DNA from: a virus
Virus record (IMG/VR): IMGVR_UViG_3300049484_000235
Span: 1-34,308 of that record
Strand: one strand, 5' to 3'
DNA: 34,308 nucleotides
Positions within the stretch are counted from its first letter, which is position 1. Each line of letters begins with the position of its first letter. The position numbers and the translations under genes are program-made. Shown here piece after piece: positions 29,473 through 34,308 of the stretch. Under the pieces are notes generated by a model. It saw nothing but the letters and a program-made list of their open reading frames with translations, was not told the origin of the DNA and did no database searches.

Positions 29473-30497
29473 ACGTCGTGATCCGTCTCGTAAAGCATTC
29501 GACACGACGGACATCGGTAGTTCGACGCATTGAACGATGCCCCCTTCCTCTTGAGAACCTTGGAATAGAACTGGTTGTAGTAGTCCTCGTGATAGTAGAT
29601 CGTGTCGGTTCCCAGCTTCTTGTTCCTGAAGTTCAGCACCCCGTCAAAGCCGTCGCCCGTGTACGCGAAGCCGCACCTGTCGCAGGGATAGGGGAACTGG
29701 CCCTTGTTCTGGAGATCACGGAACTTGGTGTAGGGTTCCGAGTTGTACAACTCGATGAGGTTCTCGGTGCGACCCAGCTTGGGCATGGGCCACGCGAACT
29801 CGTTCACCATGTGGGTGTTGTAGTCGCAGGGGATGAGCTGTCCGTCCCAACGGATGGCCATGAACATCTGGTCCATGAACCGACAAGGATGGGTCCGGAC
29901 ACGGGGAGCATCATCGTTGGTAAACATCCGTCCAATGCAAACATAGTCGATGCCATGGTCAAGCCAATACGATATGTACTCTTCTCGTTCGGCATAGTCC
30001 TGACCTCTTTCGCAGAGCTTGGTTGCGATGTCGATCTTGGAGCCCTTCTTCTTCTTCAGCTCCATGAAGCGGGTCACTGTCTCTTCCACGATCTTGCGGT
30101 CGGAGCCCGGGCGGGTCTTCTCAATGCTCGGAGACCTCGTATCGAAGAGTCCGTCAATCGAGAAGATCACCTGATAACAGGTGGAGTCCGGATCGGTGAT
30201 GCGCTGGAACAGCTCTTCGTTCCAGATGTGGGCATTGGTCGTGATGTAGTGGCGGATCTTCTTGCCAATCGTGTACTTGATCATATCGGTGTACTCGGGA
30301 TTGAGGAGCGGCTCACCGATCATCCACGGACAGATCGTGGTCGGAAAATCTATCCTATCCACGATGGACTTGTAGAAATCGAACGACATGTACGAAGCTC
30401 TCTTGTCCTCGTACTGGTTTATGGGGCATCCGAGACATTTCAGGTTGCACTCACCTGAAGACTCGATGATGACCACGCGAGGGATCTTATGAAGCAT
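29445..30497 (-). CDS. Radical SAM enzyme with SPASM-like end and zinc ribbon
   Basis: 350 residues; ATG 30497 after AGGAGGAAAGCCG. The cluster motif is C17-x3-C21-x2-C24 (ECNLKCLGC), followed by MIGEPLLNPE at the usual GGEP place, TTNAH and IFSIDGLFD. The second half has paired cysteines typical of a SPASM or twitch domain (HPCRFMDQMFMAIRWDGQLIPC and PCDRCGF), which would hold extra Fe-S clusters. The C-terminal 25 residues form a zinc ribbon (RCPSC and VCPSC). Such enzymes modify peptides, sugars or cofactors. The substrate is not evident; it is followed by a small membrane protein and DUF115. Confidence 0.85.
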   Translation of the reverse strand: MLHKIPRVVIIESSGECNLKCLGCPINQYEDKRASYMSFDFYKSIVDRIDFPTTICPWMIGEPLLNPEYTDMIKYTIGKKIRHYITTNAHIWNEELFQRITDPDSTCYQVIFSIDGLFDTRSPSIEKTRPGSDRKIVEETVTRFMELKKKKGSKIDIATKLCERGQDYAEREEYISYWLDHGIDYVCIGRMFTNDDAPRVRTHPCRFMDQMFMAIRWDGQLIPCDYNTHMVNEFAWPMPKLGRTENLIELYNSEPYTKFRDLQNKGQFPYPCDRCGFAYTGDGFDGVLNFRNKKLGTDTIYYHEDYYNQFYSKVLKRKGASFNASNYRCPSCRMLYETDHDVCPSCGYSA

Positions 30498-30756
30498 CGG
30501 CTTTCCTCCTGTAGTATTCGGCGATTGATATGGCGTCTGCGAGTTGTCGCATTATGCCCCCAATGGTTGCCTGACTGAGGCGATATCCTTCCATCTTGGA
30601 TAAGCCGATGAACTGTTCCTTCACCTCGCCCAGATGGTCAGCCACCCAGTCTCCTTCTCCCTTGGCAAGATTCGCCCGGCTCATGAACATGTAGGCGTTC
30701 GAGAGCCGGGCGGATATCTTCAGTTCGGGATCACTCGAACGAGATTCGCTTGACAC
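30487..30756 (-). CDS. Small helical protein, 89 residues
   Basis: GTG start at 30756, 26 bases inside the previous gene; the ribosome site is weak, so coupling is likely. The protein is predicted all-helical (LSNAYMFMSRANLAKGEGDW and GIMRQLADAISIAEYYRRK) and ends in 11 bases of overlap with the radical SAM start. No family recognised. It could be an accessory subunit of the enzyme that follows. Confidence 0.55.
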   Translation of the reverse strand: MSSESRSSDPELKISARLSNAYMFMSRANLAKGEGDWVADHLGEVKEQFIGLSKMEGYRLSQATIGGIMRQLADAISIAEYYRRKADAS

Positions 30757-30967
30757 TTTCTATGTGTTCCTGACCGAGGGAGAAGGCGCTGTCCATGTCA
30801 TAGTAGAGGGTGTCCCCCTCCTTCTTGACCTGAACAAAGCGAAGCAGGGTGGCCTTCTTCAGATCCTTGTTCGCAACGGTGATGACCAGAACCTCGGACA
30901 GGTTGGCATTCTCGGGAATATCGAAGGTCTCGAACTCCTTGTCCCCCACGACCGCGATGAGTTTCAC
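30731..30967 (-). CDS. Small protein, 78 residues
   Basis: GTG 30967, four bases after AAGGAGG and overlapping the previous stop by GTGA; a longer reading from 30994 ignores this ribosome site. The residues look like a small alpha/beta protein (KLIAVVGDKEFETFDIPENA, then VLVITVANKDLKKATLLRFV and a YYDMDSAF strand). I do not recognise a family. Confidence 0.6.
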   Translation of the reverse strand: MKLIAVVGDKEFETFDIPENANLSEVLVITVANKDLKKATLLRFVQVKKEGDTLYYDMDSAFSLGQEHIESVKRISFE

Positions 30968-31188
30968 TTGTCCTCCTTGTGGGGGGTGTACCACTTGGAC
31001 TTGGGGAAGGTCTGGAAGATATTGAAGTGGAAGACGAAGAAGGCAATGGTCGTCGACTCACAGCTCCTCTTCATCTTCTTCACTCCCTTGAAGTTTGCCG
31101 TCTTGTTGTACACCACCCGCATGAAAGCGAGGGGGAACGCGACGAACTCCTTGTCGATCCATGCCCTGAACCTGACGTTACGAAACAC
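30964..31188 (-). CDS. Small basic protein, 74 residues, also the 3' part of the transglycosylase frame
   Basis: GTG 31188 with GGGAGG five bases upstream gives 74 residues: basic and aromatic (FRNVRFRAWIDKEFVAFPLA; FFVFHFNIFQTFPKSKW). It lies in the same frame as the lytic transglycosylase ORF, which has no stop before it. The good ribosome site and the 11-base overlap with the 59-residue gene before it argue that it is made as a separate protein. Function unknown. Confidence 0.55.
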   Translation of the reverse strand: MFRNVRFRAWIDKEFVAFPLAFMRVVYNKTANFKGVKKMKRSCESTTIAFFVFHFNIFQTFPKSKWYTPHKEDK

Positions 31189-31773
31189 AGTCACCTCCCG
31201 TGATGTCGAAGACGAACCTCTCCCACGAGGGTGTCTTCTGATTTTTCCAGACCGCCTTGAATCGAGGACGGGCAAGTACGGCGGCGAGTCGCTTGCTTTC
31301 CTCGTCATCGAAGACCACGGTAATGAGATCGTCTTCATACCTCCTTGTTTCTGGCATCCAACTGCTCCCTCAAGTTGTTGAAGAATACGGAGAACCGACC
31401 GAGCGTATTCTCTACCTCGTCGAGTGACTCCTCCAGAGTTGTAATAAGAGAGCGCGTCTGATTGGCCATGCTCACGCACGAGACCGTAAAGGTAAGAACT
31501 TCCGTACAGAGCGTTTGCACTTGGGCGAGAACGGAACTGAGGGTGCCATCGGGAGTTGAGTTGGAAGAGTCCGTAGTCGGATGATCCGTCTTCGTATTGG
31601 CGTTGGGCTCTGACATTGAACTGACTCTCTTTCTCGCATACTGCGATTGCCAGAAGCGGGTCACTGTGAAGCGGGTCACTGTGGGCGGCTACCTCGGCCG
31701 CCGTCCAGACCAGATCCACCACCATCGGATCTCGTCCCAGCAGTGCCGCTACCATCAGGATGGTGGCTGTCAT
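30964..31773 (-). CDS. Lytic transglycosylase-like ORF without its own stop codon
   Basis: 269 residues from ATG 31773, which overlaps the stop of a 29-residue membrane peptide (ATGA). Residues ~38-130 form a lysozyme-like transglycosylase (SLT) domain: catalytic E49 in CEKESQFN, GLFQLN at 69-74, and SYYNSG at 109-114. The domain ends near residue 138, after which the frame stays open through ~50 residues that read as out-of-frame shadow (SMTRKASDSPPYL) and then into the 74-residue protein starting at 31188. Either a long fusion is made, or a stop codon has been lost. Two tandem HSDPL units lie just before the domain. Confidence 0.65.
   Translation of the reverse strand: MTATILMVAALLGRDPMVVDLVWTAAEVAAHSDPLHSDPLLAIAVCEKESQFNVRAQRQYEDGSSDYGLFQLNSRWHPQFRSRPSANALYGSSYLYGLVREHGQSDALSYYNSGGVTRRGREYARSVLRILQQLEGAVGCQKQGGMKTISLPWSSMTRKASDSPPYLPVLDSRRSGKIRRHPRGRGSSSTSREVTVFRNVRFRAWIDKEFVAFPLAFMRVVYNKTANFKGVKKMKRSCESTTIAFFVFHFNIFQTFPKSKWYTPHKEDK
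31178..31357 (-). CDS. Small protein nested against the transglycosylase 3' end, 59 residues
   Basis: ATG 31357 with GAGGGAG seven bases upstream, TAA at 31178-31180. The residues read as a real protein: RRYEDDLITVVFDDEESKRL, then LARPRFKAVWKNQKTPSWER and FVFDITGGDC. It uses a different frame from the transglycosylase ORF and occupies the stretch where that ORF looks meaningless. It overlaps the next gene by 11 bases. Function unknown. Confidence 0.65.
   Translation of the reverse strand: MPETRRYEDDLITVVFDDEESKRLAAVLARPRFKAVWKNQKTPSWERFVFDITGGDCVS
31653..31682 (-). repeat. 15-bp perfect tandem duplication inside the transglycosylase ORF
   Basis: GAAGCGGGTCACTGT occurs twice in direct succession on the plus strand (31653-31667 and 31668-31682). 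On the coding strand it adds the five residues HSDPL a second time without changing frame, just before the catalytic domain. Confidence 0.95.
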
Positions 31774-31859
31774 CTAACCCCTGCCAACACCACCCATGCC
31801 AAGAGGATGAGTAGCACCACCGATGCTCCTATGAAAACCAACGTGGCCACTCGATCCAT
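31770..31859 (-). CDS. 29-residue membrane peptide, holin-like
   Basis: ATG 31859 to TGA 31770-31772. A short basic start (MDRV) is followed by one uninterrupted hydrophobic helix (ATLVFIGASVVLLILLAW, VVLAG) and a terminal Arg. It overlaps the transglycosylase start by ATGA. There is no SD; the start lies about where transcription should begin from the promoter at 31867. A single-helix peptide before a cell-wall enzyme fits a pinholin or anchor, but this is inference from size and place. Confidence 0.6.
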   Translation of the reverse strand: MDRVATLVFIGASVVLLILLAWVVLAGVR

Positions 31860-31866
31860 GTTCGGA

Positions 31867-31895
31867 ATCGTACCACGTTTCGGCTTTTTTGTCAA
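31867..31895 (-). promoter_or_regulatory. Sigma70-type promoter, TTGACA-17-TACGAT
   Basis: Minus strand: -35 TTGACA (31890-31895), 17-base spacer with an A-run, -10 TACGAT (31867-31872) preceded by TGG. It shares CCTTGACA and CGTGGTAC-like or TTGTGGTAC-like ends with the promoter at 28189. The first ATG lies 7 bases past the -10, so the message may be leaderless. Confidence 0.7.
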
Positions 31896-31905
31896 GGTAC
31901 TCTTT

Positions 31906-32178
31906 TCAAACATGCCGGTTCCTCCTTCTCTCGTCGTCCTCATCTGTCAGAGCATCTATGGCCACGCTTGTCAGTCGATCCATGAAGATCGGAGACAGTA
32001 TGTCCACCAAGTTCTCGCTCTCGGAAAGGAATACCTCCTTGATGTTGAAGCTGGGAGTCGATCCGGGATCACCGGTGCCGTCTCCGTAGTTCATCACAGG
32101 CTTCTCCCCCGGGTACCAGTCACCCGTGAGTTCCCACGACATGCCATGGTACCTGAGATCAATGGTTCTCTCACTCAT
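31906..32178 (-). CDS. Small phage protein, 90 residues
   Basis: ATG 32178 after GGAAGGAGGAGGCTG and overlapping the previous stop by one base; the longer frame upstream is another gene's shadow. The residues form beta-hairpins with a loop rich in Gly and Pro (YHGMSWELTGDWYPGEKPV, then GDPGSTPSFNIKEVFL) and an acidic helix at the end (SPIFMDRLTSVAIDALTDED). This strand-strand-acidic-helix layout is frequent in short phage proteins of unknown role. Confidence 0.65.
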   Translation of the reverse strand: MSERTIDLRYHGMSWELTGDWYPGEKPVMNYGDGTGDPGSTPSFNIKEVFLSESENLVDILSPIFMDRLTSVAIDALTDEDDERRRNRHV

Positions 32179-32360
32179 CAGCCTCCTCCTTCCCCGAACT
32201 CTTTGTCCCACCATGCACTGATGGCCCACCTGATGTTGGACCAAAAGCCGTCCCTCCACTTCCACCACATGTGGAGGGAAAACTTGAGGATGCCCCATGA
32301 GCGGCGGGGATAGAACATCCCCTTGTGAACGTAGAGAACGTTGCCCCATCTGTCCTTCAT
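32178..32360 (-). CDS. Trp-rich basic small protein, 60 residues
   Basis: ATG 32360 with GGAGGAAGT upstream; overlaps its neighbours by four bases and one base. The sequence is unusually rich in Trp and basic residues (FSLHMWWKWRDGFWSNIRWA). It could be amphipathic and bind a membrane interface, but no family is recognised. An upstream extension of the frame to 32576 is a shadow of the next gene. Confidence 0.6.
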   Translation of the reverse strand: MKDRWGNVLYVHKGMFYPRRSWGILKFSLHMWWKWRDGFWSNIRWAISAWWDKEFGEGGG

Positions 32361-32794
32361 ACTTCCTCCAGCTTGGCCTTGGCGGCGGCGACCCAGCAAG
32401 TGCAGTCTGCCTCGACAGTCCAAGTTTCGTCCTCGAGCCCTTTTATCGCACCGCACCAATAGGCATGACCACTTTCGCCCACCGCCTGCCGCAGTACCGC
32501 GAGAAGGGAGGATCGGTCGGCCTCCAACGGGCACAAGGCATTCCCGTAGTCGTCGCCCCTCATGTCGTGAAGGCACTGAGTTGCGGCAAGCACGCTCTCC
32601 CGCTCGCGGGCGTCGGCCTTGAGAGCTTTGAACACGTCGGCATATTCCTTCGCGGTCATCGGGTAGAACACATCGCCATTCTCGTCGGTGTACTTCTCCC
32701 GCGCCTCCTCCAGTTCCCGGCGCAGGGTGGCGTTCTCGTTCACCAGTTTGGCTATGTATTCTCCATCGGATTCACAATCAATCCTGTTGATCAT
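32357..32794 (-). CDS. Coiled-coil protein of unknown function, 145 residues
   Basis: ATG 32794 after GGAGGAACAGAA, overlapping the previous stop by ATGA. Residues 12-40 form a charged coil (KLVNENATLRRELEEAREK). Five cysteines, four of them in the C-terminal half (CLHDM, ALCPLEADR, YWCGA and DCTCW), may bind metal. Similar small 'coil plus Cys' proteins occur in many phages, mostly uncharacterised. Confidence 0.65.
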   Translation of the reverse strand: MINRIDCESDGEYIAKLVNENATLRRELEEAREKYTDENGDVFYPMTAKEYADVFKALKADARERESVLAATQCLHDMRGDDYGNALCPLEADRSSLLAVLRQAVGESGHAYWCGAIKGLEDETWTVEADCTCWVAAAKAKLEEV

Positions 32795-33162
32795 TTCTGT
32801 TCCTCCTTGGGGATGTCACCCCAGCCGAGCTTCTTGAACACGTCGGTGACCGATATCTCCTTGGTCTGTTCGATCTGCTCCTCGGGATCAAAGCCCGTGG
32901 TCTTGTTCCAGCGGTCGATCATCTTGTTGAACAGCTCCTTCTTGATGGGGAAGGGAGCATCGTTGGAGATGGTCAGGACAAAGCGGATGCCGCACTCCGG
33001 GTCGATACAGGTGACCATGAGATCCCGTACCAGCATCATGGAACCAGTGACAGGCATGGGGATCAGGTGAATCATCTCCCCATAGCCACCGTCCTTGCCA
33101 CAGGCAGGGCACTTGCCCATCTTCTTGATCCGTATCTTCTTGGGCTTGCTCTCATCAGGCAT
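32791..33162 (-). CDS. Zinc-finger-like small protein, 123 residues
   Basis: ATG 33162 lies in the end of the previous gene. The N-terminal 15 residues are Lys-rich (KPKKIRIKKMGK), followed by CPACGKDGG and, 32 residues later, CIDPEC: four cysteines for a zinc ribbon. The second half is alpha/beta with RFVLTISNDAPFPIKKEL and an acidic-basic helix. It could bind nucleic acid. Its stop overlaps the next ATG (ATGA). Confidence 0.65.
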   Translation of the reverse strand: MPDESKPKKIRIKKMGKCPACGKDGGYGEMIHLIPMPVTGSMMLVRDLMVTCIDPECGIRFVLTISNDAPFPIKKELFNKMIDRWNKTTGFDPEEQIEQTKEISVTDVFKKLGWGDIPKEEQK

Positions 33163-33397
33163 CGTTGGCCTCCATTCTCTTCAGCTCATGCCGTCTCTGC
33201 ATGGCACGTTGTGTGTCCATCACCTTCTTGTGATCCCAAGTGTAGGCACAGTGGCCAAGGAACTCCAAGAAGTCGGGACGATGGGAGCCTCCGACTTCTT
33301 CCGAGGGTTCCCACCTTACACCGAGGGGACTGGCAACGTAGAAGTTTTTCATCTTGGGGTACAGGTCAGCGAGCATCTGTAATCTGGCATCCGTCAC
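33155..33397 (-). CDS. Small unknown protein, 80 residues
   Basis: GTG 33397, six bases after AAAGGAGG. The residues read as a small globular protein (MLADLYPKMKNFYVASPLGV, WEPSEEVGGSHRPDFLEFLG) with a charged C-terminal helix (MQRRHELKRMEAND). It overlaps the following gene by eight bases. No family recognised. Confidence 0.6.
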   Translation of the reverse strand: MTDARLQMLADLYPKMKNFYVASPLGVRWEPSEEVGGSHRPDFLEFLGHCAYTWDHKKVMDTQRAMQRRHELKRMEANDA

Positions 33398-33563
33398 AGG
33401 AAACCTCCTTTATCTCTACGGTCTGTAGCCATGTACGGTCATGGGATCTTCCGCCTGCGCACCACATCGAAGATCCCATGTCCCGAACCATCATATCATA
33501 GGATGAGGTATCCACCCATGATTCTCGTCCGCATATTCGGCACTTGCAGTGGAAGCGGGGCAG
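33366..33563 (-). CDS. Candidate Cys-rich protein with a possible CTG start
   Basis: The stretch between two genes is open on the minus strand from directly after the previous TAA to TGA at 33366-33368: 65 codons. It reads RFHCKCRICGRESWVD near the start, CAGGRSHDRTWLQ in the middle and SCDGCQITDAR at the end, a plausible zinc protein. No ATG precedes the first cysteines; the first codon is CTG, with AAAGG six bases upstream. A start at the later ATG pair (33491 or 33488) would lose the first three cysteines. It would overlap the next gene by 32 bases. Without it this would be the only sizeable gap in the operon. Confidence 0.45.
   Translation of the reverse strand: MPRFHCKCRICGRESWVDTSSYDMMVRDMGSSMWCAGGRSHDRTWLQTVEIKEVSCDGCQITDAR
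33440..33480. repeat. 12-bp perfect inverted repeat
   Basis: CATGGGATCTTC (33440-33451) and GAAGATCCCATG (33469-33480) are perfect reverse complements separated by 17 bases. It forms a strong hairpin in RNA from either strand, inside the candidate CTG-start gene. No T-run follows, so it is not a simple terminator. It could be an operator, a regulatory stem, or chance within coding sequence. Confidence 0.8.
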
Positions 33564-33770
33564 TTATACCTTTACTTCCACTTCCCTGATCTGGTGTTCC
33601 TCGCCCAGTCGGGTGATGACCCAGACCTTGCGCTTCCTGCTGGTGTCATCTTGAAGCGTATCGAAGTGGATGATCACGGACTGCCCCGGGATCAGGCCAT
33701 CCACCTCAGTCACGATGACACGGCCGTCCGTGGGATTGTGGATCATGTCGATGCTAATCACCTGAAACAT
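33564..33770 (-). CDS. Small beta-rich protein, 68 residues
   Basis: ATG 33770 with GAGGAGACAGGAG upstream, overlapping the previous gene by 17 bases. The protein is mostly strands (VISIDMIHNPTDGRVIVTEV, SVIIHFDTL, KVWVITRLGE), suggesting a small beta-barrel. Function unknown. Confidence 0.65.
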   Translation of the reverse strand: MFQVISIDMIHNPTDGRVIVTEVDGLIPGQSVIIHFDTLQDDTSRKRKVWVITRLGEEHQIREVEVKV

Positions 33771-34179
33771 CTCCTGTCTCCTCGTATACCATGACCACGA
33801 GGCGGATCGGATCGGTCCGAGATTCGGGCTCGATGGTAAAGGAACGACGCCACGTTTTCCACTGGCTCCTCTTACTCTTGATCAGTTCCCAGCCCACCTC
33901 ACGGCGGGTCCATGGTTCCAGTTGGATGTCGAAAAACTTCATGATCTTGGAACAGGCGGCGGGAACCTCTGCCTTGGATACGGTGGGGATGAACACCGCC
34001 GTTGTCTGACAGGACCAGCTCTCGGCCATGCAGACAGGGGTGGACGAGAGGGTAAACTCCCCGTCGATGTCCTTGAAGGACTCCACCTTTGTCAGCATTT
34101 CGAGGATGAAACTCTCGGTGTCAAGGTTGGCATCGAGCGCTTCGTAGCATCGGAGCATTGCCTCTTGGTTGTAGATCAT
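33754..34179 (-). CDS. Unknown protein, 141 residues
   Basis: ATG 34179, after GGAGGTAGCCCCGA and overlapping the preceding stop as ATGA. The N-terminal part is helical (LDTESFILEMLTKVESFKDI), the centre has strands with two cysteines (STPVCMAESWSCQTTAVFIP), and the C-terminal half is basic and Trp-rich (SKRSQWKTWRRSFTIEPESR). No domain recognised. Confidence 0.6.
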   Translation of the reverse strand: MIYNQEAMLRCYEALDANLDTESFILEMLTKVESFKDIDGEFTLSSTPVCMAESWSCQTTAVFIPTVSKAEVPAACSKIMKFFDIQLEPWTRREVGWELIKSKRSQWKTWRRSFTIEPESRTDPIRLVVMVYEETGDVSGD

Positions 34180-34308
34180 TCGGGGCTACCTCCGTTCTCG
34201 AAGGAATGACAGGTGTCGATATGGGTATGCTCCGAGATGATCTCCCATGCCCGGACACGACTGCCCTTGGGGACCAGCGTCATGATGATCTTCTCCACGG
34301 CATCGGAA
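34176..34308 (-). CDS. Unknown protein, N-terminus beyond the right edge
   Basis: The last 43 codons of a leftward gene: open from the right edge to TGA at 34176-34178, overlapping the next ATG. The visible residues are ordinary globular sequence (KIIMTLVPKGSRVRAWEIIS, then HIDTCHSFENGG). Nothing more can be said without the rest of the gene. Confidence 0.6.
   Translation of the reverse strand, partial: SDAVEKIIMTLVPKGSRVRAWEIISEHTHIDTCHSFENGGSPE

Noticed and set aside
31335-31679. A 114-codon minus-strand frame reading as a Ser/Thr-rich protein
   Set aside because: It overlaps the catalytic transglycosylase domain completely in another frame; the domain motifs make the other frame the real one.
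1-34308. CRISPR array, insertion sequence or integrase
   Set aside because: No regularly spaced repeats, transposase or recombinase motifs were seen on either strand.

Overview
The window is a stretch of a tailed bacteriophage genome, most likely a short-tailed (podovirus-type) lytic phage of a bacterial host. It has densely packed genes, many with ATGA or TAATG overlaps, Shine-Dalgarno (SD) sequences before most starts, and two good sigma70-type promoters. It holds a major capsid protein, a tail-collar fibre, a nozzle-like tail protein, three large ejection-type proteins, an endolysin and a phage-type family A DNA polymerase. No integrase, repressor, terminase or portal lies inside the window; the last two would be expected just left of it. 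The host cannot be named from the sequence.

Layout. Positions 1-19842 are all plus strand and encode the virion and lysis: a gene cut by the left edge, a decoration-like protein, the major capsid protein, small unknown genes after a terminator-like hairpin, a head-tail adaptor, tail appendage and fibre genes (one strikingly AT-rich), an M15-family endolysin followed by three small membrane proteins, a nozzle-like protein, and then a GNAT-like protein plus three ejection-type proteins, the last 1918 residues long. This tail order resembles P22 genes 10-14-7-20-16. Positions 19843-20248 carry no protein gene. They hold two tRNA-like sequences on the minus strand, each preceded by a G/C-rich hairpin, and a terminator-like hairpin for the opposing operon.

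Positions 20249-34308 are all minus strand and encode replication, recombination and accessory functions. Transcription runs leftwards. At the far right is a run of very small, overlapping unknown genes, several with zinc-binding cysteines. Next, a promoter drives a tiny membrane peptide and a lytic transglycosylase-like ORF. After that come three small genes, a radical SAM/SPASM-type enzyme, a 40-residue membrane protein and a DUF115/MptE-like protein. A second promoter, overlapping the DUF115 stop codon, leads into a Cas4/AddB-like Fe-S nuclease, an exported small protein, a RecA-fold (Sak4-like) ATPase, an OB-fold-like protein, a radical-SAM-fold protein that lacks its cluster cysteines, a uracil-DNA-glycosylase/DNA polymerase I fusion, a DUF3987-like helicase and three small genes.

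How it fits together (inference): the right half copies and recombines the genome and may modify a small molecule or macromolecule through the radical SAM/DUF115 pair. The left half builds the particle, ejects DNA and lyses the cell. The points most worth a second look are the tRNA-like doublet with abnormal central domains, the radical SAM + 40-residue membrane protein + DUF115 cluster, the cysteine-less QueE-like protein beside the UDG-polymerase fusion, and the stop-less, overlapping transglycosylase locus.
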